DNA of 39,785 nt from Pseudomonadota bacterium (GCA_021846965.1 JAJZWA010000035.1:1-39785); one strand, 5' to 3'; shown: positions 28,013-36,514, counted from the stretch's first letter. The notes: generated from the sequence alone by a model not told the origin. Program-made: numbers and translations.

Positions 28013-28310
28013 CGCGAGGACAGGCGGAGCCCGCGGGGAATCCGCGGGTGGGAAGGCACGGTAGGGCAGGAAGGGCGGCGCCGACCACGCGCCGGCCATC
28101 GGCCGCGGACGACCGGCGCGGGGCTTCGCGCGGCCCGACGACGGTCCGGCCCGCGATCTCGGTGCGAGGTGCCTCCAACCCGGAGTCTATAGGCTCCATT
28201 TTGACATTACTGTGACCATGAAAAGCAGCCATGAATCCCGCAACGCCGGACTTGCGTCGAAAGCGGGTGTCGGCCGCACAATCCGGGGGTCCGCCCAACC
28301 CCCGCATTCC
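28013..28310. promoter_or_regulatory. ABC operon / CDF divergent intergenic region
   Basis: About 298 bases between two divergent genes. The only A/T-rich part is 28185-28230, which contains an exact TTGACA (28201-28206) on the + strand and TATAGA on the - strand. Neither has a good partner hexamer at 16-18 bases, so I do not call a promoter. The start codons of both flanking genes are uncertain, and the true gap may be as short as about 110 bases. Confidence 0.4.
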
Positions 28311-29198
28311 ATGCGTCGCTACCTCTACGTCTCCCTCGCCGCGGCCTTCGTGGTCATCGCGCTCAAGCTGGGGGCCTGGCACCTGACCGGCTCGGTGGGA
28401 TTCCTGTCGGATGCGCTGGAGTCCCTGGTCAATGTCGTGGCCGCCGGCTTCGCCTTGCTGATGGTGGCGATCGCCGGGCGCCCGCCGGACTCCGACCATC
28501 CCTACGGGCACACCAAGGCCGAGTACTTCTCCAGCGCGCTCGAAGGCCTGCTGATCGGCGTGGCCGCGCTGGGCATCGCGGCCGAGGCCATGCGACGCCT
28601 GCTGGCGCCGCAGCCCGTGCACATGGTGCCGGTGGGTGCCGCGCTGAACGTGGCGGCCACGCTGATCAACCTGGCGGTCGCGCGCTGGATGCTGGGCGGC
28701 GCGCAGCGCCTGCGCTCCATCGTGCTGGAGGCCGACGCCCGCCATCTGCTGGCCGATGTGTGGACCAGCGTGGGCGTGGTGGTCGGGGTGGTGCTGGTGC
28801 CCCTGACCGGATGGCTGTGGATGGACCCGCTGGTCGGCATCGTCGTGGCGGGCCACATCGTCGGCGAGGCCTGGCGCCTGGTCGCGCGCTCGGTGGACGG
28901 TCTCATGGACCGTTCCCTGCCCGACGCCGACCTGGCCGCGGTCGAGCAGGTGCTGGGCGAGTTCCGCAGCGAGGACCTGCGCTTCGACCACGTGCGCACC
29001 CGCCGCGCCGGCACGCGGCGCTTCGTCGGCATGCACATGCACATGCCTGCGCAGTGGAGCCTGGGCCGCGCGGCCGATTGCAGGCTGCAGGTCGAGCGCG
29101 CCCTCACCCAGCGCATCGCCGGTCTGGTGGTGACCATCGAAATGTTGCCGCAAGGCCAGGAAAGCCTGCAGGACGGAGGCTCCGGCAACGTTCCCTGA
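28311..29198 (+). CDS. Cation diffusion facilitator (CDF) metal transporter
   Basis: A 295-residue inner-membrane exporter of divalent metal ions, likely zinc, iron or a related metal, driven by proton exchange. The CDF metal sites are visible: SVGFLSDALESLVNVVAAG in helix II, the cytosolic DSDHPYGHTKAEYFSS loop, and EADARHLLADVWTSVGVVVG in helix V. A short C-terminal cytosolic domain ends with HMHMPAQWSLG. The ATG at 28311 begins directly before the first helix (RRYLYVSLAAAFVVIALKLG). GTG 28212 or ATG 28218 would add about 31-33 residues without family character. It stands alone, and the PEBP gene follows 81 bases later. Confidence 0.9.
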   Translation: MRRYLYVSLAAAFVVIALKLGAWHLTGSVGFLSDALESLVNVVAAGFALLMVAIAGRPPDSDHPYGHTKAEYFSSALEGLLIGVAALGIAAEAMRRLLAPQPVHMVPVGAALNVAATLINLAVARWMLGGAQRLRSIVLEADARHLLADVWTSVGVVVGVVLVPLTGWLWMDPLVGIVVAGHIVGEAWRLVARSVDGLMDRSLPDADLAAVEQVLGEFRSEDLRFDHVRTRRAGTRRFVGMHMHMPAQWSLGRAADCRLQVERALTQRIAGLVVTIEMLPQGQESLQDGGSGNVP

Positions 29199-29279
29199 CA
29201 ACGCGACGGCGGACTACCATGCAAGCAAGGCCGCGGCGCGAGGCGCCGATGGCCGCCCCCGTCAGGCCAGGAGATTGCC

Positions 29280-29912
29280 ATGCGTCTACGAAGCGATTCC
29301 TTCCAGGATCAGCACGTCATCGCCTCCGACTTCGCGTTCTGCAAGCCCGCCGCGGTGGGCCACGTCGCGTTGTCCGACAACCGCAACCCCCACCTGGCGT
29401 GGGACGAGGTGCCCCCGGGCACGCGCAGCCTGGTGCTGGTGTGCCACGATCCGGACGTGCCCAGTTCGGCCGAGGACGTCAACCGCGAGGGGCGCACCGT
29501 GCCCGCCTCGCTGCCCCGGGTGGATTTTTTCCACTGGGTCCTGGTGGACCTGCCGCCCACGCTGCGCGAGATCGCCGCCGGCTCGATGAGCTCGGGCGTG
29601 AGCCCGCGCGGCAAGCCGCCGCTTCCCGGCCCGGCCCCGCGCCACGGCATCAACGACTACACGGCCTGGTTCCGCGGCGACCAGGACATGCAGGGCAACT
29701 ATTTCGGCTACGACGGCCCCTGCCCGCCGTGGAACGACGCGCTGCCCCACCGCTATGTGTTCACGCTGTACGCGCTGGACATCGCGCGCTGCCCGGTCGA
29801 CGGAGAGTTCACGGGCCAGCAGGTGCGCGAGGCCATGGCCGGACATATCCTGGCCCACGCCAGCATCACCGGCACCTACACCCTCAATCCGAGCCTGACC
29901 AGCCGGGCCTGA
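29280..29912 (+). CDS. PEBP-family protein (YbhB/YbcL-like)
   Basis: A 210-residue protein of the phosphatidylethanolamine-binding/RKIP family. Family motifs are NPHLAWDEVPPGTRSLVLVCHDPDVP (the DPD ligand-site motif), DFFHWVLVDLPP (the conserved HW), NDYTAWF, GNYFGYDGPCPPWND (GPxPP) and HRYVFTLYALD. No signal peptide is visible, so it is probably cytosolic like E. coli YbhB. Bacterial members have no settled function. AGGAG six bases before the ATG supports the start. It lies between the CDF transporter and a small membrane protein, both on the same strand. Confidence 0.92.
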   Translation: MRLRSDSFQDQHVIASDFAFCKPAAVGHVALSDNRNPHLAWDEVPPGTRSLVLVCHDPDVPSSAEDVNREGRTVPASLPRVDFFHWVLVDLPPTLREIAAGSMSSGVSPRGKPPLPGPAPRHGINDYTAWFRGDQDMQGNYFGYDGPCPPWNDALPHRYVFTLYALDIARCPVDGEFTGQQVREAMAGHILAHASITGTYTLNPSLTSRA

Positions 29913-29942
29913 ACACGGGGCGGCCTGGCCCGCGCCCGTGCC

Positions 29943-29970
29943 GGGCGGCGCGCTACACTGCGCGCCGCCC
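29943..29970. terminator. Perfect 11-pair hairpin after the PEBP gene
   Basis: An 11-base arm (29943-29953, starting GGGCGG) pairs perfectly with GCGCGCCGCCC (29960-29970) around the loop TACACT. It begins 31 bases after the PEBP stop and ends 43 bases before the small membrane-protein gene. No T-run follows on either strand, so as a terminator it would be unusual. The loop TACACT also resembles a -10 element, so a promoter inside a cruciform-prone site is the other reading. Confidence 0.45.
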
Positions 29971-30013
29971 CCCTTCCGACACCAACCCGCGCTGCCAAGC
30001 GCCCCCGCCGGCG

Positions 30014-30274
30014 ATGCCCCGTTCCAGATCCTCGCGCAAGCCCCTGAGCCCCCACCTGCAAGGCCTGTTCGGGGTGCTGCTGGGCATCCTGGTGGTCGCC
30101 GTGGTGCTGGGGCTGCTGCGCTGGCGCCGGGACGGGCTGCCGGTGGACGCCGGCGAGCTCGCGCTGGCCAGCACCACGCCCTGCATCACCCGCGCGATCC
30201 AGCAGGCCACTGCCGGCGGCCGCAGCATCACCTACGCCGAGCTGGACCGGCTGGAGAAGCGCTGCGGCTCATGA
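30014..30274 (+). CDS. Small single-helix membrane protein, function unknown
   Basis: An 86-residue protein I do not recognise. It starts [18 protein letters not shown], a basic stretch, then has one clear membrane helix of about 20 residues (FGVLLGILVVAVVLGLL). A basic RWRRDG stop-transfer follows, so the N-terminus is in the cytoplasm only if the positive-inside rule favours the more basic first half; both flanks are basic. The C-terminal ~45 residues are polar and end in the charged helix YAELDRLEKRCGS, with two Cys. Its stop overlaps the ATG of the glycerophosphodiesterase gene (ATGA), so the two are likely coupled. Coding support comes from this overlap and the clean helix. Confidence 0.6.
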   Translation: MPRSRSSRKPLSPHLQGLFGVLLGILVVAVVLGLLRWRRDGLPVDAGELALASTTPCITRAIQQATAGGRSITYAELDRLEKRCGS

Positions 30275-31083
30275 ACGCCCCCAGCGCCGAGCTGCACGCG
30301 CCCGCGCGCCCGCGGGGGCCCGGCAATGCCGGGACCGGCGCGTCGCCGACGCGGATCCCGCGCACCCTCATCGCCCATCGCCTGGGTGCCGCGTTCGGGC
30401 CGGAGAATTCCCTGGCCGCCTGCCGGGCCGCATTGCGCGCGGGATTCCGCAGCTTCGAGTGCGACGTCAAGCTCAGCGCGGACGGAGAAGCCTTCCTGCT
30501 GCATGACGACGCGCTGCTGCGCACCCACGGCAGCACCCTGCGCGCCAGCACCCTGCCGTGGCCGGCCCTGCGCGCACTGCCCGGCGAGGCCCTGCCCAGC
30601 CTGCGCGAACTGCGCGACACCCTGCGCGCATGCGGCGAAGCCACCTGGGTCAACCTGGAGATCAAGGTCGACGACGACGCCCCGGCCCCGTTGCAGGAGG
30701 CCTGGGGGCGAGCGGTGAGCGGTCTCGCCGCTGCGCTGTGGAGCGACGCCGAGGCGCCGCTGCTGTCCTCGTTTTCCATCGCCGCGTTGCAGGGTGCCCT
30801 GCACGCCGCGCCGCATCTGCCGCGCGCCTGGCTGTGCGAGCGCCTGCCACCCCACTGGCGCGGCGTGGCCCAGGCGCTGGGCCTGCGTGCGGTGCACCTG
30901 GCGGCGCGCGAGGCCGACCCCGCCGTGATCGAGCCGCTGCGCGCGGCAGGACTGGAGCTGCGGGTGTACACGGTCGACGACCCCCTGCAGCTGCGCCACT
31001 GGCTGGAGCTGGGCGCCAGCGGCGTGTTCACCGACGGCGTGCCCGAGAGCGGGGACGCCCCGGCTCCCGCCCCATCCGCCTGA
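30271..31083 (+). CDS. ugpQ: Glycerophosphodiester phosphodiesterase (UgpQ-like)
   Basis: A 270-residue TIM-barrel enzyme that splits glycerophosphodiesters into glycerol-3-phosphate and an alcohol. The catalytic set is visible: His in LIAHRLGAAFGPENS, the metal-binding Glu of PENS, ECDVKLSADGEAFLLHDDAL with Glu/Asp and the second His, and NLEIKVD. VYTVDDPLQLRHWLELG and GVFTDGVPE close the barrel as in UgpQ. No signal peptide is seen, so it is cytosolic. The first ~30 residues are a Pro/Arg-rich lead not typical of the family. The ATG overlaps the stop of the small membrane-protein gene. Confidence 0.92.
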   Translation: MNAPSAELHAPARPRGPGNAGTGASPTRIPRTLIAHRLGAAFGPENSLAACRAALRAGFRSFECDVKLSADGEAFLLHDDALLRTHGSTLRASTLPWPALRALPGEALPSLRELRDTLRACGEATWVNLEIKVDDDAPAPLQEAWGRAVSGLAAALWSDAEAPLLSSFSIAALQGALHAAPHLPRAWLCERLPPHWRGVAQALGLRAVHLAAREADPAVIEPLRAAGLELRVYTVDDPLQLRHWLELGASGVFTDGVPESGDAPAPAPSA

Positions 31084-31100
31084 TCACGCTCTCATCCACC

Positions 31101-31874
31101 ATGCCCGATCGACGCAACCCCCGCATCGGCGTACTCAGCGCGCTGCAGGCCGAACAGCAGTTGCTTCTGCAGCATCTGCTGGCCGTGCGCCCGCTGCAAC
31201 TGCGCGGCCAGCGCGCCTTCCATCGCGGCAGGCTGTGGGGCTTCGAGGCCGTGCTGGTGCTGTCGGGCGTGGGCAAGGTCGCCGCCGCCACCAGCGCCAC
31301 CAGCCTGATCGCCGAGTTCGGCTGCGAGGCCCTGCTGTTCACCGGCACGGCCGGCGGCCTGGGCGAGGGCGTGGCCATCGGCGACGTGGTGGTGGCCGAG
31401 CAATGCCTGCAGCACGACCTGGACGCCTCGCCGCTGTTCCCGCGCTTCGAGGTTCCCCTGACCGGGCGCAGCCGCTTCGCCGGAGACCCCGCCTGGACCG
31501 AGCGCCTGGCCGCGGGCGCGCAGCGCGCGCTCGACACCATGCTGGAGGACGATGCCAGCGCCAGCCGCCTGCAGGGCCTGGGCATCACCGCCCCGCGACT
31601 GCACCGCGGCCTCATGCTCAGCGGTGACCGGTTCATCAGCGGCCCCACGCAGGCCGCCGAGCTGCGTGAGTTGCTGCCCGAGGCCCTGGCCGTGGACATG
31701 GAGACGGCCGCGGTGGCGCAGGTGTGCGCGGACTACCGCGTGCCCTTCGCCGCCGTGCGCTGCATTTCCGACCGCGCCGACGCCACCGCGCACATCGATT
31801 TCGATCGCTTCACCACGCTGATCGCCCGGCACTACGGCGCCGCGGTGCTGCGCCTGGCGCTGCGGGGCTACTGA
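31101..31874 (+). CDS. mtnN: 5'-methylthioadenosine/S-adenosylhomocysteine nucleosidase
   Basis: A 257-residue nucleoside phosphorylase-fold enzyme, cytosolic, that cleaves adenine from MTA and SAH in methyl-donor recycling. Motifs: GVLSALQAEQQLLLQHL (the E of the active site), VLSGVGKVAAATSATSLI, FTGTAGGLGEGVAIGDVVVA, AVDMETAAVAQVC (ribose-binding Met-Glu) and RCISDRAD (the catalytic Asp). All key residues are present. The middle loop (about residues 130-165) is longer than in E. coli MtnN (232 residues), so the exact substrate range is open. It starts 17 bases after ugpQ and ends 15 bases from the convergent methyltransferase gene. Confidence 0.87.
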   Translation: MPDRRNPRIGVLSALQAEQQLLLQHLLAVRPLQLRGQRAFHRGRLWGFEAVLVLSGVGKVAAATSATSLIAEFGCEALLFTGTAGGLGEGVAIGDVVVAEQCLQHDLDASPLFPRFEVPLTGRSRFAGDPAWTERLAAGAQRALDTMLEDDASASRLQGLGITAPRLHRGLMLSGDRFISGPTQAAELRELLPEALAVDMETAAVAQVCADYRVPFAAVRCISDRADATAHIDFDRFTTLIARHYGAAVLRLALRGY

Positions 31875-31889
31875 GCCCGCCGCCGCGGC

Positions 31890-33122
31890 TCAGGCCCCCT
31901 CCTGCCCGGCCTGCCCGGCCTGCCCGGACGGAGCCTCGGCGGTCGGCCTGCGCTGGGGCCGCCCGGCCACCAGCGCGAAGGTGAACAAGCGGCACTCGAT
32001 GGGGCCGTTGTACAGCACGTGGCGCCGCGACGCCTTCAGGCCCAGCGCCCGCTCGGCGCGCAGGTCCGCCAGCAGCAGCGCGGCATTCCAGCCGACGAAG
32101 CGTTGCTTGAGCCGATCGCCCAGCCCCGGCAACAGCTGATCGGCCTGGGCGCCCTTGGCCTCGATGCGCTCGGCATAGGGCGGGTTGCTCAGCACCCAGC
32201 CGGCCTGCCCCGGAGCCAGCTCCAGCGGGGCGGCGCCTTCCAGCGCGTCGGCCTGGCGCAGCTGCAGCACGTCCTCGACCCCGGCCCGGCGGGCGTTGTC
32301 CCGGGTCAGCGCCACCATGCGCGGATCGATGTCGGCGGCCACGATGGGCGCCGGGGCCTCGCGGCGCGCGGCCTGGGCCTGCGCGCGCAGCTCGCGCCAC
32401 ACGGCCGGGTCGAAACCGCGCAGACGCTCGAAGCCGAAACTGCGCTGCAGCCCGGCGGCGATGGCGCAGGCGCGCTGGGCAGCCTCGATGACCAGGGTCC
32501 CGGCGCCGCAGAAGGGGTCGTACAGCACGGCCTGCGGGGTCCAGCCGGCCAGGCGCAGCAAGCCGGCCGCCAGGTTTTCCTTCAACGGCGCCTCGCCGTG
32601 CGCGCCGCGCCAGCCGCGCTTGAACAGAGCCTCGCCCGAGGTGTCCAGGTACAGCGTGGCGCTGCTGGCGTCCAGGTGCAGGTGCACGCGCGCCTGCGGG
32701 TTCTCGCGCGCCACGCTGGGCCGCCGGCCGTCACGCAGACGAAAGTGATCGCACACTCCGTCTTTCGCCCGCAGCAGCGCGAAATGCAGGCTTTGCAAGG
32801 GGCTGCGTTCGGCGGTCACGTCCACGCGCAGGGTGCTGTCGGCGTCGAACCACTGCTCCCAGGCCTGGCGCAAGGCCAGGCGGTAGATGTCGTCGGCATG
32901 CGCCACCGGAGCCTGCGCCACGCGCAGCAGGACACGCGAGGCGATGCGGCTGTGAAGATTCAGCAACATCACATCCCGCAGACTGCCGCGCAGGCTCAGG
33001 CCTGCGGCGTGTTCGGCCTGCACCTGCGCTGCGCAGCCCTCGATCTCGCGGATCTCCTCGCGCAAGGCCTGCTCGAGACCGCGCGGACAGGGCAGGTACA
33101 GGCTGTGCTGGTCGTCAGGCAT
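31890..33122 (-). CDS. rlmL: THUMP-domain rRNA methyltransferase (RlmL-type)
   Basis: A 410-residue methyltransferase like the N-terminal half of E. coli RlmKL, which makes m2G2445 in 23S rRNA. A THUMP-type N-terminus (YLPCPRGLEQALREEI to ~residue 150) is followed by a Rossmann domain with LYDPFCGAGTLVIEAA (SAM site) and VLSNPPYAERI (catalytic NPPY). FNGASP-like loops and LKENLAAGLLRLAGW are as in the family. The start at 33122 (MPDDQHSLYLPCP) is preferred to an upstream in-frame ATG at 33191. The C-terminus ends in a Gly-Gln-Ala repeat. The RlmK half is absent, which is common in betaproteobacteria. Confidence 0.88.
   Translation of the reverse strand: MPDDQHSLYLPCPRGLEQALREEIREIEGCAAQVQAEHAAGLSLRGSLRDVMLLNLHSRIASRVLLRVAQAPVAHADDIYRLALRQAWEQWFDADSTLRVDVTAERSPLQSLHFALLRAKDGVCDHFRLRDGRRPSVARENPQARVHLHLDASSATLYLDTSGEALFKRGWRGAHGEAPLKENLAAGLLRLAGWTPQAVLYDPFCGAGTLVIEAAQRACAIAAGLQRSFGFERLRGFDPAVWRELRAQAQAARREAPAPIVAADIDPRMVALTRDNARRAGVEDVLQLRQADALEGAAPLELAPGQAGWVLSNPPYAERIEAKGAQADQLLPGLGDRLKQRFVGWNAALLLADLRAERALGLKASRRHVLYNGPIECRLFTFALVAGRPQRRPTAEAPSGQAGQAGQEGA
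31902..31928. repeat. Three 9-base tandem repeats at the end of rlmL
   Basis: CTGCCCGGC occurs at 31902 and 31911, and CTGCCCGGA at 31920, in tandem. On the coding strand they encode GQA, GQA and GQE-like units in the last dozen residues of the methyltransferase. The copy number can vary without a frameshift. Confidence 0.8.
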
Positions 33123-33271
33123 GGTGCTGGGCACGCGTCGCGCGCGGTTCGGAGGCGGGGGCAGACATCGTAGCCAATGCGGCCGGCGCAACGGCGCCGA
33201 GGTACACGACGACGCGACACTCTGCTAGATTGGGTCGCCTGCCGCGCCGGCGGCGTCCCCCGCTACCGACC

Positions 33272-34201
33272 ATGTTCCTGTTCGTCACGCCGCGCCGCGC
33301 GCGCGCCCACGCCCCCTGGTTGCGACCGGTCCTCGCCGGGCTGCTCGCCTGCGCCGTGTTCGCCGGCGCACGCGCGGCGCCGGCCCCCGCGGCCGGCACC
33401 GGCTCGCAGCTGCTGCGCGTGCAGAACGGCCTGGTGCAGGAGAACGAGGTGGCGGTGGCCAACGGCGCGCAGGCCCTGGCCGACGTCATCACCCACGCCA
33501 CCGGCAAGCGCACGCTGTGGGTGGCGCACGACGCCGTCGGCTCCGCGCTGGCCGCGCAACCGGCCGACTACGCCTTCGTCAAGCCCCCCAGCGCCAGCGC
33601 CAAGCTGCTGGCCAAGGGCTGGCATCTGCTCGCCGTGGCGCAGGCGCCGCACGGCTTCGGCGTCGACTTCATCGCCCAGCCCTGCCCCGGCCATGCGGCC
33701 GAGGTGCTGCTCGGAGGCCCCACGCTGAGCACCCTCGGCGTGGCCGCCAGCGGGCCGGCGAAATGCGTGTCCCTGCGCGACGTGTGGAGCGCGCCCGGTG
33801 CCGTGCTGCTGGCCCCGGCCAAGGGCAGCGTGGTCGACAAGGTGGCGGCCAAGCTGTGGCTGCAGCATGCCAGCAAGCTGCCGCCCACGGTGCACGTGCA
33901 GTACCAGAATGCGGTCACCGACTTCATGCAGGTCACGCATGCCGCGGTGATCGGCGTGGTCACGCCGCTGGTGTCGGCGAAATGGCGTGCCGCCGGAGGC
34001 GTGGTGCTGGCGCACCAGGAAATGCCCTTCTGGACGGTGCTGGCGGCGCCCTCGGTGAGTGCCGACCAGGTGGCCAAGGTACGCGCCGCGCTGCTGTCCC
34101 CCCAGGCCCGCCCGCTGGACCGCGTGCTGCACGTGGCCGGCTGGGTGGCCGGCGACCCCCAGGCCTACGCCGACTTCATGCACTGGCTGGCGGCTCGCTG
34201 A
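33272..34201 (+). CDS. PhnD-like periplasmic substrate-binding protein (orphan)
   Basis: A 309-residue exported protein. A signal peptide (PWLRPVLAGLLACAVFAGAR) ends near ARA-AP. The mature part resembles the PhnD/phosphonate-type (class II) periplasmic binding proteins: ALADVITHATGKRTLWVAHD, ADYAFVKPPSASAKLLAKGWHLLAVAQAP, and a second lobe with AAKLWLQHASKLPP and MQVTHAAVIGVVTPL. Two Cys (CPGHA, KCVSL) could form a disulfide. No permease or ATPase gene is adjacent. The start at 33272 (MFLFVTPRRAR) is preferred over an in-frame ATG 42 bases earlier. Ligand unknown; phosphate, phosphonate or another oxyanion is inference from the family. Confidence 0.7.
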   Translation: MFLFVTPRRARAHAPWLRPVLAGLLACAVFAGARAAPAPAAGTGSQLLRVQNGLVQENEVAVANGAQALADVITHATGKRTLWVAHDAVGSALAAQPADYAFVKPPSASAKLLAKGWHLLAVAQAPHGFGVDFIAQPCPGHAAEVLLGGPTLSTLGVAASGPAKCVSLRDVWSAPGAVLLAPAKGSVVDKVAAKLWLQHASKLPPTVHVQYQNAVTDFMQVTHAAVIGVVTPLVSAKWRAAGGVVLAHQEMPFWTVLAAPSVSADQVAKVRAALLSPQARPLDRVLHVAGWVAGDPQAYADFMHWLAAR

Positions 34202-34206
34202 GCCTG

Positions 34207-35190
34207 CTAGGCGTCCGGGCGCGCGGCGGCCGCCTCCACGGCATCGACGAAGCGCGCCGCCACGTCGAAGCCGGTCTGCTCGCGGATCTCGACAAAACAG
34301 GTCGGGCTGGTGACGTTGATCTCGGTCAGGCGCGTGCCGATGATGTCCAGGCCCACCAGCAGCAACCCGCGCGCGGCCAGCGTGGGGCCCAGCGCGCGCG
34401 CGATGGCCAGGTCGGACTCCTGCAGGGCCTGCGCGCGCCCCAGGCCGCCGGCGGCCAGGTTGCCCCGCGTCTCGCCGCCCTGCGGAATGCGCGCCAGGGC
34501 GAAGGGGACCGGCTCGCCGGCGATGAGCAGCACCCGCTTGTCGCCCTGGGCGATCTGCGGCAGGTAGGTCTGCGCCATGATGGTGCGCCGGCCGGTGTCG
34601 GTGAGGGTCTCGAGCACCACGCCCAGGTTGGCGTCGGGAGAGCCGTCGGCGCCGTTACGCAAGCGAAACACACCGGCGCCGCCCATGCCGTCCAGCGGCT
34701 TGACGATGACGTCGCCGTGCTCGCGCGCGAAGGCGCGCAGCACGGCCGGATCGCGGCTGACCAGGGTGTCGGGAATGTAGGCGGGCCACTCGAGAATGGC
34801 CAGCTTCTCCGGATGGTCGCGCAAGGCGCGCGGGCGATTGAACACGCGCGCGCCTTCGCGCTCGGCCTGCTCCAGAAGGTGCGTGGCGTAGAAGAACTCG
34901 CTGTCGAAGGGCGGATCCTTGCGCATCAGCACCGCGTCGAAGTCGCGCAGCGCCAGGCCCAGCACCTCGATCTCGGTGAACCAGGGCCTCGCGCCGTCGA
35001 GCAGCTGGATGTGCCGGCAGGGCGCTCGCACCGCCTGGGCTCCGCGGGAATCGCGGCTCCAGCGCAGCTGGCGCGGCTCGCAGGCCCAGACCGAATGGCC
35101 GCGCCGCGCCGATTCGCGCATCATGGCCAGGGTCGAGTCCTTTTTCGGATTGAAGGCTTCCAGCGGATCGGCGACGAACAGCAGTTTCAT
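34207..35190 (-). CDS. gshB: Glutathione synthetase
   Basis: A 327-residue ATP-grasp enzyme that joins glycine to gamma-glutamylcysteine. Motifs are the N-terminal LLFVADPLEAFNPKKDSTLAM, LMRKDPPFDSEFFYATHLLE, NRPRALRDHPEKLAI, and the ATP-grasp loops IVKPLDGMGGAGVFR and EINVTSPTCFVEI. The GGETRGNLAAGG loop clamps over the active site. Length is close to E. coli GshB (316). It follows gshA with a 31-base gap. Only five bases separate its stop from the stop of the convergent PhnD-like gene. Confidence 0.97.
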   Translation of the reverse strand: MKLLFVADPLEAFNPKKDSTLAMMRESARRGHSVWACEPRQLRWSRDSRGAQAVRAPCRHIQLLDGARPWFTEIEVLGLALRDFDAVLMRKDPPFDSEFFYATHLLEQAEREGARVFNRPRALRDHPEKLAILEWPAYIPDTLVSRDPAVLRAFAREHGDVIVKPLDGMGGAGVFRLRNGADGSPDANLGVVLETLTDTGRRTIMAQTYLPQIAQGDKRVLLIAGEPVPFALARIPQGGETRGNLAAGGLGRAQALQESDLAIARALGPTLAARGLLLVGLDIIGTRLTEINVTSPTCFVEIREQTGFDVAARFVDAVEAAAARPDA

Positions 35191-35221
35191 GGCGACGGGC
35201 CCCCGTCTCCGGGGGCGAGGT

Positions 35222-36514
35222 TCACTGGGTTTCGGCCTCGGGATCGGTGCGCTCGAGCTCGTAGCTTGCGGCCACCAGGGCGAGGCGCGCGATCACGCCG
35301 TACATGTGGAAACGATTGGGCCCGCTGGTGCCGGGCTTGGCTTCCGGATTGGTGACGTTGAACTGCTCGTCGAAGGCCAGGGGCACGAAATGCATGCCCG
35401 GGGAGTTCAGGTTCTCGCTGGGGCCGCGGTCGGCGTGCACGCGGTAGAAACCGCCCACCACGTACCGGTCCATCATGTACACCACCGGCTCGCAAACCGC
35501 TTCCTGCAGGCGCTCGATGCTGGGGATGCCTTCCTGGATGATGACGTCGTTGACCTGCATGCCTTCCTTGACCACGCTCATCTTGTTGCGGGTCTTGCGG
35601 TTGAGGTCGCGCACCTCGCTGGCGTCGTGCACCATCATCACGCCCATGCCGTAGGTGCCGGCATCGGCCTTCACCGCCACGAAGGGTTTCTCGTGGATGC
35701 CGTATTCCTTGTACTTGCGGCGCACCTTGGTGAGCACCCCGTCGACCGCCTCGGCCAGTTCGTCCTCGCCCCGGCGCTCCTGGAAATCGATGCCGCCGCA
35801 TTGCGCGAAATAGGGGTTGAGCATCCATGGGTCCACGCCGATGAGCTTGGCGAAGCGCTTGACCACGGCGTCATAGCTGCGGAAATGGGTGCTCTTGCGC
35901 CGCGTGGTCCAGCCCGCGTGCAAGGGCGGCAGCAGATACTGCTCGAACAGGTTCTGCAGATCGGCCGGGACCCCGGAGGACAGGTCGTTGTTGAGCAGGA
36001 TGGTGCAGGGGTCGAAATCCTTCGTGCCCAGGCGGCGCTTGCCGCGCACCAGCGGCTCCAGCAGCAGGCTGGCGCCGGTGGGCAGGGTCACGGTCTTGGG
36101 CTCGGTGATGGTCTCGTCGACCGTGCCCACGTGCACGTTCAGGCCCGCCTGGTGGAAGATCTGCGTCAGGCGCGCGAGGTTTTCCAGGTAGAAGGTGTTG
36201 CGCGTGTGCTTCTCGGGGATCAGCAGCAGGCCCTTGGCCTCGGGGCAGATCTTCTCGATCGCGGCCATCGCCGCCTGCACCGCCAGGGGCAGCATCTCCT
36301 CGGACAGGTTGTTCCAGCCCCCGGGGAACAGGTTGGTGTCCACCGGCGCGAGCTTGAAGCCGCCATTGCGCAGGTCCACCGACGCATAGAACGGCGGCTG
36401 GTGTTCCATCCATTCGAGGCGGAACCAGCGCTCGATCGAGGGTTGGGCTTCGAGAATGCGCTGCTCGAGTTCGAGAACCGGGCCGCCTTCGGCGGAGACG
36501 AGGTGAGGGATCAT
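35222..36514 (-). CDS. gshA: Glutamate-cysteine ligase, proteobacterial TIGR02049 type
   Basis: A 430-residue ligase that makes gamma-glutamylcysteine, the first step of glutathione synthesis. It is unlike E. coli GshA and matches the family first named from Acidithiobacillus ferrooxidans and common in betaproteobacteria. Characteristic stretches are YASVDLRNGGFKLAPVDTNL, FPGGWNNLSEEM, IPEKHTRNTFYLENL, KADAGTYGMGVMMVHDA and GGFYRVHADRGPSENLNSPG. The start at ATG 36514 (MIPHLVSAEGG) fits the family; the frame is open far upstream, but over the amtB terminator. First gene of gshA-gshB. Confidence 0.95.
   Translation of the reverse strand: MIPHLVSAEGGPVLELEQRILEAQPSIERWFRLEWMEHQPPFYASVDLRNGGFKLAPVDTNLFPGGWNNLSEEMLPLAVQAAMAAIEKICPEAKGLLLIPEKHTRNTFYLENLARLTQIFHQAGLNVHVGTVDETITEPKTVTLPTGASLLLEPLVRGKRRLGTKDFDPCTILLNNDLSSGVPADLQNLFEQYLLPPLHAGWTTRRKSTHFRSYDAVVKRFAKLIGVDPWMLNPYFAQCGGIDFQERRGEDELAEAVDGVLTKVRRKYKEYGIHEKPFVAVKADAGTYGMGVMMVHDASEVRDLNRKTRNKMSVVKEGMQVNDVIIQEGIPSIERLQEAVCEPVVYMMDRYVVGGFYRVHADRGPSENLNSPGMHFVPLAFDEQFNVTNPEAKPGTSGPNRFHMYGVIARLALVAASYELERTDPEAETQ

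Noticed and set aside
28201..28206. Exact TTGACA ahead of the CDF gene
   Set aside because: No -10-like hexamer is found 16-18 bases downstream.
26331..29201. A 956-codon open frame on the - strand across the permease and CDF genes
   Set aside because: It covers two divergent recognised genes and their promoter gap; a shadow frame.
29215..29220. TACCAT as a -10 element for the PEBP gene, and TAGATT (33226) for the PhnD-like gene
   Set aside because: Neither has a recognisable -35 partner; single hexamers are too weak to call.
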